Under the pieces are notes generated by a model. It worked only from the letters and a program-made list of their open reading frames with translations, was not told where the DNA came from and did not search any database. A DNA stretch of 64,000 nt from Candidatus Scalindua japonica. GTDB taxonomy: Bacteria; Planctomycetota; Brocadiia; Brocadiales; Scalinduaceae. Position 1 is the stretch's first letter, and the number at the start of each line of letters is the position of its first letter. The stretch is from NCBI RefSeq assembly GCF_002443295.1, contig NZ_BAOS01000047.1:1-64000 (forward strand). The letters run 5' to 3'. The position numbers were made by a program, and so were the translations under genes. Positions 19,805 through 29,228 of this stretch are shown piece by piece.

Positions 19805-20719
19805 TCATCCCTGTCCTTTCATTTTGTTCGGACCCTTTAACACATCTTTCTCGATATATTCTATTATGGCTCCCGCAACATCTTTTCCTGTTGCGGTTTC
19901 AATACCTTGTAGTCCCGGAGATGAATTGACTTCCAGTACCAGAGGTCCATGCGCTGAGCGAATAATATCCACACCAGCGACATCAAGGCCCATGACTTTA
20001 GCGGTGCGAACGGCCAATGCTCTTTCATCAGGTCTTAATTTCACAATGGTGGCAGTCCCTCCCAGATGCAGGTTTGAACGGTACTCTCCCTCTTTTGCCT
20101 GTCGCAGCATGGCGGCAATGACTTTATCACCGATAACGAAACAACGGATATCAGAACCGCTTGATTCTTTGATAAATTCCTGTACAAGAAAATCCGCATC
20201 CAGACCACGAAAAGCATTGATCACACTTTCTGCGGCTTTATTAGTTTCAGCCAGTACAACACCACCACCATGTGTACTTTGCAACACTTTAACAATCAAT
20301 GGCGCTCCTCCCACAAATTCGATTAAATCTTCGGTAGCATTTGCGGAATGCGCGTAACTCGTCATCGGCATGCCAACTCCTTTGCGGGCAAGAAGCTGGT
20401 GAGCCCTTAATTTGTCGCGTGAACGGGAAATAGCCACTGACTCATTGACCGAATAAACACCACCAACCTCAAATTGACGTAACACAGCGGTACCATACGT
20501 AGTGACCGATGCTCCAATGCGAGGAATGACTGCATCAAATTTTAATCTTTCCTTCTTATCCTTTGACTTATAAAAGACAGTAGGTAGATTGGCCGTAATA
20601 TTCATATAGCAGTTTAGCACGTCAACCACTTTTACATTATGTCCTCGTTTCTGCGCCGCTTCTACCAGGCGATTCGTGGAATAAAGTCGAGCATTACGGG
20701 ATAAAATACCAATTTTCAT
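19805..20719 (-). CDS. rimK: RimK-type ATP-grasp glutamate ligase
   Basis: A 304-residue protein, collinear with E. coli RimK. It begins [18 protein letters not shown] and has [20 protein letters not shown], the ATP-grasp lysine segment [41 protein letters not shown], and the Mg-binding end [14 protein letters not shown]. RimK adds glutamate residues to the C-terminus of ribosomal protein S6 and can make poly-glutamate. A TTTTTAAAAAGGAG-type site precedes the ATG. It is the first gene of the operon with the deacylase and the protease, which suggests a write-and-erase glutamylation unit. Confidence 0.92.
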   Translation of the reverse strand: MKIGILSRNARLYSTNRLVEAAQKRGHNVKVVDVLNCYMNITANLPTVFYKSKDKKERLKFDAVIPRIGASVTTYGTAVLRQFEVGGVYSVNESVAISRSRDKLRAHQLLARKGVGMPMTSYAHSANATEDLIEFVGGAPLIVKVLQSTHGGGVVLAETNKAAESVINAFRGLDADFLVQEFIKESSGSDIRCFVIGDKVIAAMLRQAKEGEYRSNLHLGGTATIVKLRPDERALAVRTAKVMGLDVAGVDIIRSAHGPLVLEVNSSPGLQGIETATGKDVAGAIIEYIEKDVLKGPNKMKGQG

Positions 20720-20792
20720 TTTTTCTCCTTTTTAAAAATTATATTCGTGTATCATAGCCACCTCGCAGATAGTTGCAAGAAATATAATTCGT

Positions 20793-20905
20793 AACGTTGA
20801 GGATTTTATCGGTAGTTGAGTTGGAACAATTCTATGATACGGTATCACCGTCTCAATACGTTTTTCTGTAACCAGGTACAACTACGGGATAAAATCCTCA
20901 ACGTT
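20793..20905. repeat. Long imperfect inverted repeat, 26-27-bp arms
   Basis: The left arm (20793-20818) begins AACGTTGAGGATTTTATC; the right arm (20879-20905) is its complement with a one-base difference in length near the inner end. The spacer is 60 bp and contains the small dyad GATACGGTATC. It lies between the start of rimK and the end of the GlpX-like gene, both leftward. It could be a terminator/attenuator for the upstream gene or the remnant of a small mobile element. Confidence 0.65.
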
Positions 20906-20943
20906 ATCCCGTTTACCTTGTAAAATGTGATTTCCATACATCG

Positions 20944-23910
20944 CTATTTATTCTCTAATTTCTTAATCATCTGGCCCAATTCACCCATTCTCCTTAACGC
21001 GATGATGTCCTGACCTCCCACAGCCCCGGCATTTTTTCCAAAACGTTTTCTTCTTTTATCCGGATCCAGTACTTCATCGAGAGCCTTGATTCCTTTCTTC
21101 AATAATTCTATACTTTTTAGTCGCATTCCAAACTCTTTATAAAGATCGACCTTGTTTTTCTGTTGATAGACGTAAGGCAGGTATCCAATAGATTTATCAA
21201 TCATTCGATCTAAAGCTTCAATAGCCTTTGACAGATACTCTTCCGCTCCTCCGGGATGTCCTAATACAATCAGTTCTCGGGCATGATAAGCATTTATTTC
21301 TGCCTCAAAAAGGAAGATACCCTGTTCCAGGTTATAGTCCAGTACGTTATGTTGTTCCTGTTGTATTTTCTCTCTCTGTTTCTCCTGGTGAATTATCTGT
21401 TCTTCAATGGTTAAACTGGTTGGGCGGACAAATTTTGTCTCTACCTCCACTAAAACATCATCTGCTTTCTGAAGTTGTTTCTTTGTTGGAATAAGAGCAG
21501 ACAAAAACCGCATAATGAAATCATTTTCCAGGAGAATCGGAATTTCGAAAAGTTGTGAAATATTTGTGATCGTTCCAGTATCCTGCTTGTTCCGATACTC
21601 GATAAGCGTCTGAACCCTTTCTCCAGATAGCCCGTACCTGGCTTCATATTGGGAAGCAAGTGTTGGGATGTTAATCTGTCCTTCTCTTATCTGGTTATTT
21701 TTCTCCTCATTAATACTGGTAAGAAGATCAAGAAAGGCTTTAATCATTCCATTCCGTATTGATGGAGGTGATTCTCTAAAGACCGTAACCAGGAGATAAC
21801 TCATCCAGATATCACCCTGGTTTTTATGTAGCTCCTTTTCGTATTCACTGATTATTCTTGTTTTCCGAAGTTTTACAAATACCTCATAGGCTTTTTTTAA
21901 TCTGAACTGTAGTCTTAATTTTTCCTTCTTCGGGAACTTTTTTCTCTGCCACGTGCTGACAATCTCATCATGATAATTATGGATTATTTCCCAGAGATTA
22001 AGCTCGTTGTATCTTTCCATCAAACCAACCTCATTGCCGGTATATTTATACGCTTCCTTCCAGAATGTAAAGGATTCAGGGATATAATTGAGGGCCTTAT
22101 TTTTTCCTTCGACTCCCTTTATCCAGAGATCCTCCGCTTTTTGAATGACCATATCCATTTTATCAAGAGCTATTCTTCTGAGGAAACGACGTATATGAAG
22201 AGAATCTTCATGGTCAATACCGTCCAATGCTTTTTGAAAAAACTCTGCAGCTTTTTTATTAGCGACTTTGGGGTTTCCCAGACCAAATGCTTCTAATCCT
22301 TTAATATATAACTGCGCGGCAGTTATTTTTTTCTTGAATTTTTTTAAATTGTTTTCTTCTGAATACTTTAACGCTTTTTGAATGGTTTGTGCGGCCTTCT
22401 TCCATTTTCCAAATTCCGCATAGGCAAGACTCAAGTGATAGAGGTCATCTGCATTTCTGTCATCTTGTCCGGATTCCCGAATCTTTGTCAGGTAATAAGA
22501 GATACTTGTCTCAAACTCTAACTCCAGATTAATGATCTTTTTCTCTTTGGAACCGAGCCATAACACATTCACCATCGTCTTCCCTGTCTCATCATCAGTC
22601 CGTACTCCTTGAATTTCTCCACCCAGGCAGGGATTATCTTTGATTATCCCTATAGCCATAACGCTTTCACGGAGATCACCTTTGAACAAGTCCTGGTGAG
22701 TACAGATTTTGTTTTGACCGGTAACAGCATCGATCAGATCAAGGTTGAATCGTTTCGCATTTGTTTGCTCGCGTGGTGAAAAATTATTAATAGTATCAAA
22801 ATGAGTTCTCGCCTCACCCTGATAAAGATACTCTGTCGCGATAGGTATGCCGGAAAAATTACCTCCATATTTTGTGACAAGCCAGGCGCTGTTAAGGGCA
22901 CCCGGCATCCTTCCGGAACCAATCAGCAGATCAATATCCCCGAGAGCTATCTCAATGCCCTGCGACCAGTCATCATGTAATACCCATTCAATATTTCCTT
23001 CAGTAAGTCTGCCTGAACCTTCTTTCAGTTCTCTGCCTATTTTAAAAAAATCTTTTTTACCCACATCAAAACCATTCATCTTGAATGCATTATAAAGATC
23101 CTCATGACGCTCTCTCCAGAGAATAGCAATCTTCACATCCCTACGGGTTTCCCCCTTTTCTCCTGCTATAGCATCGATTCCTTCACCAAGTAATGTTACC
23201 ATGAGGTTAATATCCAGAGCATTACTCATTGATTGAAGGGCACATTCAAATATTTTCTTTAAATCAATATCCTTATATTCTTCACTGACAACAATCTTAA
23301 ACATATAATCATCAGGAAGGTCCGGAAAGGCATATGGATGTCCTTCCCTGACAGCACCAAACAGCAGAGATATGAGTGTTCCTGATTTCTCAGGGAGAAC
23401 AATACCCTGTTCAGATTCTAATATAGTCAAGACCAGATCAACTTCCCTCCCTTCAAAACAATATCCCAGTGTTTCTCCATGAATCAGGGAGGGTTTTTCA
23501 ACCGAATTAATACCCTTTCGTGCGCACTCCGTACATTTGACAACGACAAATACATCCCGGGTATTTATCAATTCACGTAACCACCAGACCTGCATACCAC
23601 GATATCGTAATATATTTATAGGATTCCCATTCGTAATTACATATTTGCCTGTATGGGCTGTTATCCTGCCTGCCATTATGGCTGCTCCCACTACGAGCTC
23701 TCCCAATGTACCGTTTAAATCCACCAATATTTCATCAGAATCAATTTTTCCCTGTCGATTTCCACTCATAAGACGATTGATATCTTTAACGTTAAGCCCA
23801 TGAACATGAGGATCTCGTTTTGGTTCAAACGAAACCTCTATTGCCTCTTTTAAATTGAGTATATTTGGGTTATAGATTTTGCTAATGGTTTTTTTCTTAC
23901 TATTTGTCAT
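20944..23910 (-). CDS. GlpX-like domain fused to a helical-repeat domain
   Basis: A 988-residue protein with no obvious full-length family. Residues about 210-460 read like class II fructose-1,6-bisphosphatase (GlpX): KIAILWRERHEDLYNAF resembles the ILDRPRHEEL segment, DIDLLIGSGRMPGALNSAW the GIGGAPEGV segment, TKYGGNFSG the LGGxxQG segment, and CTHQDLFKGD...IQGVRTDDETGKT the closing strands. The catalytic DPIDGT and GEGERDE motifs are not visible and the Glu of GGAPEG is lost, so phosphatase activity is doubtful. Residues about 480-988 are charged helices with TPR-like pairs (LAYAEFGKWKKAAQTIQKAL; LIVLGHPGGAEEYLSKAIEAL). No membrane segment or signal peptide. It precedes the rimK operon in the same direction, 224 bp away. 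Confidence 0.6.
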   Translation of the reverse strand: MTNSKKKTISKIYNPNILNLKEAIEVSFEPKRDPHVHGLNVKDINRLMSGNRQGKIDSDEILVDLNGTLGELVVGAAIMAGRITAHTGKYVITNGNPINILRYRGMQVWWLRELINTRDVFVVVKCTECARKGINSVEKPSLIHGETLGYCFEGREVDLVLTILESEQGIVLPEKSGTLISLLFGAVREGHPYAFPDLPDDYMFKIVVSEEYKDIDLKKIFECALQSMSNALDINLMVTLLGEGIDAIAGEKGETRRDVKIAILWRERHEDLYNAFKMNGFDVGKKDFFKIGRELKEGSGRLTEGNIEWVLHDDWSQGIEIALGDIDLLIGSGRMPGALNSAWLVTKYGGNFSGIPIATEYLYQGEARTHFDTINNFSPREQTNAKRFNLDLIDAVTGQNKICTHQDLFKGDLRESVMAIGIIKDNPCLGGEIQGVRTDDETGKTMVNVLWLGSKEKKIINLELEFETSISYYLTKIRESGQDDRNADDLYHLSLAYAEFGKWKKAAQTIQKALKYSEENNLKKFKKKITAAQLYIKGLEAFGLGNPKVANKKAAEFFQKALDGIDHEDSLHIRRFLRRIALDKMDMVIQKAEDLWIKGVEGKNKALNYIPESFTFWKEAYKYTGNEVGLMERYNELNLWEIIHNYHDEIVSTWQRKKFPKKEKLRLQFRLKKAYEVFVKLRKTRIISEYEKELHKNQGDIWMSYLLVTVFRESPPSIRNGMIKAFLDLLTSINEEKNNQIREGQINIPTLASQYEARYGLSGERVQTLIEYRNKQDTGTITNISQLFEIPILLENDFIMRFLSALIPTKKQLQKADDVLVEVETKFVRPTSLTIEEQIIHQEKQREKIQQEQHNVLDYNLEQGIFLFEAEINAYHARELIVLGHPGGAEEYLSKAIEALDRMIDKSIGYLPYVYQQKNKVDLYKEFGMRLKSIELLKKGIKALDEVLDPDKRRKRFGKNAGAVGGQDIIALRRMGELGQMIKKLENK

Positions 23911-23990
23911 CTCTTTATATTCCAGTGTTACTTTTTTTCTACACCAACGCTTTCCATGAAAAATTTATTTTCCGGGAAAATAATAAAAAT

Positions 23991-25304
23991 TTAAGCATTT
24001 TTAACATCACTTGTTTTAAACTCTCTCAAGAGCCGCAGAAATAATAAAGGACTGAGGCTCATGGCAGAAGAGATAATTACCATCCAGGCAAAACCGTGTC
24101 CCGGTTCCTGATACACTACTTCGCCATCAACATACTTTACAACCGCAAAAAAGTCAAAAATTCTCCCTCCTACCCACGCACCAGCCATTGAACCAATATT
24201 GCATAAACTCATCATAACCGCAAACACCGTCCCTTCAATCCCTTTCGGGCATGCCCGCACGGCAACTCTCATTGAACAGACAAACCCGATCATAGAAACG
24301 AAAGCACCAATTATAAAAATGAAAAGCAGTAAAGGATAGAAATAAACGGTCCAGACATATGTCAAGTTGATTCCCGCTCCAAGGAGAAGTGATAATTTCA
24401 GTATTCTTCTTATGTCCCCTTCTCGCATATATTCCCGGTAATAGCGTAATCCCAGAAATCCGCCAAAAGCGCCAATCGCACTTATTATCCCTCGCATAAA
24501 AGGGGAATAACCAAGTATCTTTCCCATAAAATACTGCAATGCGCTGGGGCTGAAAACGGGAGCCATATTCAAGATGAACAAAAAAATAGCCGCGGCAATC
24601 AAAAACTTTACTGAACCTTCATAAGATGATCTCTTGAATAGGTGGCCCCAGTCTTTTGTGGAATGAACATTTTTATCCTCTTCTTTCAAAGAACTGAAAG
24701 CGACAATACAGAGAGTCAGAGGGGCAAGTGACATCACCACAAAAGTGATTTTTTCTCCAAAGAAATTTATCAGAATTCCTCCTCCTATACCGCTTAGAAA
24801 TGCTCCAAAACTCCTTGTCTCCCACATTATTGCCTGTATCATCCCCTCTTCACGGTTATCTTTTTTACACATATCAACACCATGCGCATCACATGCAACA
24901 TCGGTAAAACCAAATCCAAAATTCAGGAAAAATGCGGCAAATACAAACATCCAATAGGATTGTACGATACTGCCTATGGCAATTGAGCTTAAAAATACGA
25001 TAAAGCTGCAGATAATAACATACGGTATTCTGCGCCTACCGGATATTGGAATATGATCAGAAATAAAACCCCAGAATGGCTTTATAAACCATGGGAATTG
25101 CATCAATATTGTCATTGACACAAGCTCGCCCATTGTTAAATTAAATTGCCTTTGCAGATAGATCGGGAATGCAATGCCTGTTATTCCAAACACAAGTCCC
25201 TGGGCAAAGTAAGAAGCGGAAAAAATCCTGTACCGTGCTTCAAATAATTTCTTTGTTGAATGCCAACCCAGAAAATCTTTCGCCACAACAAATAACTTTT
25301 TCAT
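23991..25304 (-). CDS. MFS transporter, BT1/folate-biopterin-transporter-like
   Basis: A 437-residue membrane protein with about 12 hydrophobic segments. The loop after helix 2 reads IKPFWGFISDHIPISGRRR, close to the KPLyGxxSDxxPixGxRRR signature of the BT1/FBT branch of the major facilitator superfamily, and helix 4 has GFGFTDVACDAHGVD, matching the conserved Asp-rich helix of that branch. The substrate is unknown: characterised FBT members carry folates or biopterins, and many bacterial relatives are uncharacterised. It lies 80 bp upstream of the GlpX-like gene on the same strand, so co-transcription is possible. Confidence 0.75.
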   Translation of the reverse strand: MKKLFVVAKDFLGWHSTKKLFEARYRIFSASYFAQGLVFGITGIAFPIYLQRQFNLTMGELVSMTILMQFPWFIKPFWGFISDHIPISGRRRIPYVIICSFIVFLSSIAIGSIVQSYWMFVFAAFFLNFGFGFTDVACDAHGVDMCKKDNREEGMIQAIMWETRSFGAFLSGIGGGILINFFGEKITFVVMSLAPLTLCIVAFSSLKEEDKNVHSTKDWGHLFKRSSYEGSVKFLIAAAIFLFILNMAPVFSPSALQYFMGKILGYSPFMRGIISAIGAFGGFLGLRYYREYMREGDIRRILKLSLLLGAGINLTYVWTVYFYPLLLFIFIIGAFVSMIGFVCSMRVAVRACPKGIEGTVFAVMMSLCNIGSMAGAWVGGRIFDFFAVVKYVDGEVVYQEPGHGFAWMVIISSAMSLSPLLFLRLLREFKTSDVKNA

Positions 25305-25644
25305 ACGCGTATTCCAGTCTGTTTAATCATGAATATTGTAATAAATATGGTGTTACACTATGTAGTTAGGCAAAGAGACGAAACACAACGCTATCTTTAT
25401 GGAAAAGCTTAGTCAAGAAAAATCACAGGAAAAACCTTTTTGCTGATTTTGAATTGTCAGTTTGGGGTATTCTGTTATAATATTTGTTCAAAAATTACAT
25501 AGATGTTTTTAGATACTCCCTTACCATCTCCCCTTCCGAAAGAGGTGGTGGGGATCCTGCTGAATCCCTACTCAACATCTTCAGGAGGGAATTGAAGGGT
25601 AACGCATTGAAATTCGTTTACATTTAATCAGGAGGTTACTTTAA
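25305..25644. other. Divergent promoter region between MFS and SLC13 genes
   Basis: 340 bp with no gene. Around 25525-25600 a GC-richer stretch contains an imperfect stem, CTCCCCTTCC with GGTGGTGGGGA, resembling dispersed intergenic repeats. The SLC13 ribosome site AGGAGG lies at 25630-25635. No clear promoter boxes are assigned. Confidence 0.4.
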
Positions 25645-27420
25645 TTGCCCGATTTGCAATCCATCATGGTCCTTGTAGTGGTTGTTGCTGCAATGATCCT
25701 CTTTATAACAGAAAAATTACGGGTAGACTTGATAGCCCTCTGTGTATTGCTTGCTTTAATTATACTGGGATTAGTAGGCCACAATCAGGCACTCTATGGT
25801 TTTGCTAATCAGGCAACCGCGACTATCGTTGCCATGTTTGTTTTAAGTGCAGGGTTAGATCGTGCTGGCCTGGTCGAGTGGCTTGCGCGCCGGTTGGACC
25901 GCCTGGCAGGGAAAACCGAACCCCGGCTCATCATTGTTATCTGTATAGCTATAGCCTTCCTGTCGGCATTCATGATAAATACTGCCGCAGTAGCGGTATT
26001 TATTCCTATTACAATCGTACTCGCAAAATCGCGGAAGATTTCTGCGTCCAGGGTATTGATGCCGCTATCATTTGCAAGCCAGTTTGGTGGAGTATGTACA
26101 TTGATTGGCACTTCTACCAATATCCTCGTTAACTCGATCGCCGTTGACAAAGGCATGGATGCTTTCACGTTTTTTGAGTTTGCACCATTGGGGCTGGCTA
26201 TGACTGTTGTTGGCATAATCTATCTGATATCAGCTCGCGGGCTTCTCCCGAAGCGTAAGGCTGGAGAGCAGCAGGTGGACAGGTATCATCTTGCCGATTA
26301 TCTTGCTGAACTGCAGGTAACAAAGAAATCATCGCTCATTGGTACAACCTGGATAAAGAGCAAGCTGAAACAGAATGAAAAAGTAAACCTTATTAAGTTC
26401 ATACGAAATGATAAGGCAACAACAAAGCCCCCAAAGACCAAGATGAGAGAGGGTGACATTCTCCTGCTTCATGGGAATATGGATACACTGATTGCCATGC
26501 AGGATAAATATAAATTACGCTTACATGCGAAGGCAAAGATGGATGATAAAAAGATCAGTTCTGATGAAATTAAGCTGATTGAAGTCCTTATACCACCGCA
26601 ATCAAAATTAGTAGATCATACATTACAAACATTTGAATTTTTTCGTCGTTTCGGCTGTATTGTCTTTGCAGTACAACGTCGTGGAAAGATTATACGAGAT
26701 CGTGTGGCAGAGATAAATCTCAAAGATGGAGACACACTGCTCCTTGAGGCAGGTAAGGACGTTGTGTCCAGGCTCCTGAAATCCCGTGATCTTATCGTAA
26801 CGAACGAATTAACGGAGTTGTATGTACGAAAAGATAAGGCGATCGTCGCATTGTTTGTGTTTCTTACCGTAATAACCTTAACCGTATTACATATTATTCC
26901 CATTCTGGTTGCTGCTTTGATAGGCGCTATTGGCATGGTCTTAGGCCGTTGTCTTACTCTTGAGGAGGCCTACGAAGCTATCGATTGGAAAATTATCTTT
27001 CTTCTTGGGGGTATTTTACCATTGGGGCTTGCTATGGAGCAGAGTGGAGCTGCTCTCTGGATGACAAATACAATCTTGAGTCCCTTTCTGAACCTGGGTC
27101 CTGTTGTGGTTCTGGCAGTTCTGTACATAATAACAGCTATACTTACTGAATCGATGTCAAACAGCGCAGCCGCAATAATACTTGCTCCTATAGGTCTGTC
27201 TGTTGCAACAACTATGAATGTAGATCCGAGACCGTTTCTGGTGGCGATAACCTTTGCTGCTTCTACCAGTTTTGCAACTCCGATTGGATATCAGACAAAT
27301 ACGATGGTTTATTCCCCCGGAGGTTATCGATTTACGGACTATACCCGTGTTGGCGCGCCGCTTAACCTGATATTCTGGGGATTGGCAGTACTACTCATAC
27401 CATTGCTATGGCCATTTTAG
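25645..27420 (+). CDS. SLC13-family permease with two RCK_C-like domains
   Basis: The reading frame starts with TTG at 25645, 9 bases after a perfect AGGAGG, giving 591 residues. The halves of the membrane domain show NTAAVAVFIPI and QFGGVCTLIGTSTNILVNS (first half) and ESMSNSAAAIILAPIG with TSFATPIGYQTNTMVYSPGGYRF (second half), the SLC13/DASS signatures. Between them (about 205-400) lie two RCK_C/TrkA-C-like domains, with REGDILLLHGN and LKDGDTLLLEAG. Such proteins carry dicarboxylates, sulfate or other anions with Na+ or H+; the cargo cannot be read from the sequence. It is transcribed alone. Confidence 0.88.
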   Translation: MPDLQSIMVLVVVVAAMILFITEKLRVDLIALCVLLALIILGLVGHNQALYGFANQATATIVAMFVLSAGLDRAGLVEWLARRLDRLAGKTEPRLIIVICIAIAFLSAFMINTAAVAVFIPITIVLAKSRKISASRVLMPLSFASQFGGVCTLIGTSTNILVNSIAVDKGMDAFTFFEFAPLGLAMTVVGIIYLISARGLLPKRKAGEQQVDRYHLADYLAELQVTKKSSLIGTTWIKSKLKQNEKVNLIKFIRNDKATTKPPKTKMREGDILLLHGNMDTLIAMQDKYKLRLHAKAKMDDKKISSDEIKLIEVLIPPQSKLVDHTLQTFEFFRRFGCIVFAVQRRGKIIRDRVAEINLKDGDTLLLEAGKDVVSRLLKSRDLIVTNELTELYVRKDKAIVALFVFLTVITLTVLHIIPILVAALIGAIGMVLGRCLTLEEAYEAIDWKIIFLLGGILPLGLAMEQSGAALWMTNTILSPFLNLGPVVVLAVLYIITAILTESMSNSAAAIILAPIGLSVATTMNVDPRPFLVAITFAASTSFATPIGYQTNTMVYSPGGYRFTDYTRVGAPLNLIFWGLAVLLIPLLWPF

Positions 27421-27435
27421 GTACCAATATTTAAC

Positions 27436-27517
27436 TCATCACTCCAGGCAAGGATAATATCATGGTCAATAACATCGTCTTCCGCGGATTTCGGCCTGAC
27501 TCGCAATTGCAATATTA
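27436..27517 (+). repeat. 82-bp duplicate of part of the DUF21 gene
   Basis: This segment matches 30012-30093, inside the 3' part of the DUF21 gene, over 82 bp with about four substitutions and no gap, in the same orientation. Here it lies outside any gene, 15 bp after the SLC13 stop. It is a relic of a local duplication or rearrangement involving the 27.4-30 kb region. Confidence 0.9.
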
Positions 27518-27843
27518 ATCTCAAATCATCGTACATCTTTCCATATTATCATAAAATATCAAATCACTGACTTCTCTGAAATAACATTAATTAATACATT
27601 CTTTTTTATAAATGCACAAAAAATCATCATTTTGACGTATTTAAGTGAATAATATCTATTATCATGGCCATAATGACATAGCACTTTTACTCCAAATTAT
27701 TGGTTTCAGAATAACAAATTACTATCACAAATACATAAGCCATTGGTATGCAATACTATAAAAAAATACTAAAATCTGGCATGCTGTTTGTTATATACAA
27801 ATTTGAATGTAATAATTTTATCTTTTTAAGAAAGGTGGGAAAA

Positions 27844-28119
27844 ATGAGAATATCATTCGTGAACTTAGTATTATCTATACTTTTTGTTTTTACAATTAGC
27901 ATTTTTACTATAAGACCTTTATTCTCTTCGCCAGAAACAGAATATCAAGAAGAACTATCACGATTTGAACAACAGTTATCGTCTCTAGAAACATCAGTCT
28001 TCTTAGGTGATTATCAGGGCTATGATGGCGATGAGAATGAGGAAGAAGGCGAAGGTGAAGATGAAGATGATGAAAGTGAAGACGATAACGAAGGGAATGA
28101 TGAAGAAAAAGAAAAGTAG
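27844..28119 (+). CDS. Small secreted acidic protein
   Basis: Starting at ATG 27844, which follows an AAAGGTGGG site, gives a 91-residue protein. An earlier in-frame ATG at 27748 has no ribosome site. Residues 1-30 form a signal peptide (MRISFVNLVLSILFVFTIS, then RPLFSSPE). A short helix with EELSRFEQQLSSLETS follows, and the last 35 residues are almost all Asp and Glu. This low-complexity acidic tail could bind Ca2+ or other cations outside the cytoplasm. I recognise no family. A strong hairpin follows 13 bp after the stop. Confidence 0.7.
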   Translation: MRISFVNLVLSILFVFTISIFTIRPLFSSPETEYQEELSRFEQQLSSLETSVFLGDYQGYDGDENEEEGEGEDEDDESEDDNEGNDEEKEK

Positions 28120-28132
28120 AGATCTACAAAAG

Positions 28133-28157
28133 GCGCCCTGCTTATAGAGCAGGGCGC
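28133..28157 (+). terminator. GC-rich hairpin after the acidic-protein gene
   Basis: Stem GCGCCCTGC (28133-28141) with GCAGGGCGC (28149-28157) and a 7-base loop, 13 bp after the stop codon at 28119. No T-run follows, so it may end transcription inefficiently or protect the mRNA 3' end. Confidence 0.65.
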
Positions 28158-28191
28158 ATGCGAAACGAATATTCAAAATCGGAGGATTAAT

Positions 28192-28544
28192 ATGAGAAGA
28201 ACATTTAAAAAAAAGATTATCTGGAAAGAGAGAGAAACGAGAAAAAACTTAAAAAAAACAAAAAGCTTTCAGCCTATCGAGAGTACAGAGACGAATTTGA
28301 TGGTCTACGGGTATACAAAAATATCTCTTAAAGGGTATTTATATAATTAGACCTGAAAAGAAAATATAAAAAATTTACTAAACGGCATGACGGGGTATAC
28401 ACGGGATTATATCCGTCTGGCTTTATTAATAAATCCCATAAGATGAAGGAGGTGTGTTATGTCATTAGTAAAATGAATCTTCCTCCAGGTTTATCTGATT
28501 ATGATTGGCCAAAGGCACTGCTACTTCACAGTAGATCTTATTAA
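28192..28544 (+). pseudogene. Frameshifted remnant of an unidentified gene
   Basis: A good GGAGG site precedes ATG 28192, from which a basic 52-residue frame (MRRTFKKKIIWKERETRKN...) runs to a stop at 28350. In a neighbouring frame the same DNA reads AYREYRDEFDGLRVYKNIS, and a third open stretch from 28362 to 28544 reads KYKKFTKRHDGVYTGLYPSG and ends WPKALLLHSRSY. Joined, these look like one protein broken by several frameshifts. I do not recognise it. It is the first member of a run of pseudogenes that includes methyltransferase and ATP-grasp fragments. Confidence 0.55.
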
Positions 28545-28635
28545 CACGAACAGTTTATACGGACCAATCTAAAATACAGGAGATTAACTGATAAATGATG
28601 ATTAAAAAACCCAAATCTAAAATCGGAAAACTACG

Positions 28636-28938
28636 AAACAATGGACTATAAAATCAATAGGCCCTGTTGAAAATCTTGAAAGCTATGTCAAGGCTGATTG
28701 GTGGAGAGAAATTTTCAATGCCAATTATTAAAGAACAGATGGTGATGTTGTAGAAGATAAAGCCGTGACAAAAACTGAAATAGATCTGTTCCTGGAAATA
28801 TTGTCTCCCTCAACAGAGAGTGTGATTCTGGATTTATGCTGTGGACAGGGACGTCACACCCTGGAATTGGCAAGATGCGGATTCAAAAATGTCTTTGGGC
28901 TGGACCGTTCCCATTATCTGATTAATAGAGCAAGATAG
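28636..28938 (+). pseudogene. SAM-dependent methyltransferase fragment
   Basis: The frame reads ENLESYVKADWWREIFNANY, a TAA stop at 28729-28731, then RTDGDVVEDKAVTKTEIDLF and the class I methyltransferase motif I VILDLCCGQGRHTLELA with GLDRSHYLI after it. It stops at 28936-28938, about half-way through a normal domain. The N-terminus has no start in frame. The sequence is fused directly to an ATP-grasp fragment, so an internal deletion removed the end of this gene and the beginning of the next. Confidence 0.8.
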
Positions 28939-29222
28939 ATTCTGTTCCCGCAAATTTACCTGAAGAGACAGAGAGATTTCTGGTTGCAAGCTGTATTAAA
29001 CTTTTCGAGAGACTTGAATGCCGTGATTATGCGAGATTTGACTGGCGTTTGGACGCAAATAGAACACCAAGGCTGCTTGAAGCAAATCCGAATCCGGGCT
29101 GGTGTTGGGATGGGCACCTGGCAAAAATGGCTAAATTTGCCGGGATTTCATACGGCGAAATGTAAGACCGTATTTTAAAGGCAAGTGAGGAGCGTTTTAA
29201 CAAAGTGGACAAAAATATATAA
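28935..29222 (+). pseudogene. C-terminal fragment of an ATP-grasp (D-Ala-D-Ala ligase-like) enzyme
   Basis: From the junction at 28935 the frame reads DSVPANLPEETERFLVASC, then CRDYARFDWRLDANRTPRLL and EANPNPGWCWDGHLAKMAKF, ending with a premature TAA at 29163-29165; recognisable sequence (ILKASEERFNK) continues to 29222. The RLDxNxTPRLLExNPNPG segment is the Mg-ATP-binding end of D-alanine-D-alanine ligase-like ATP-grasp proteins. The first three-quarters of the gene are missing. It cannot make an active ligase. Confidence 0.82.
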
Positions 29223-29228
29223 CCCATT

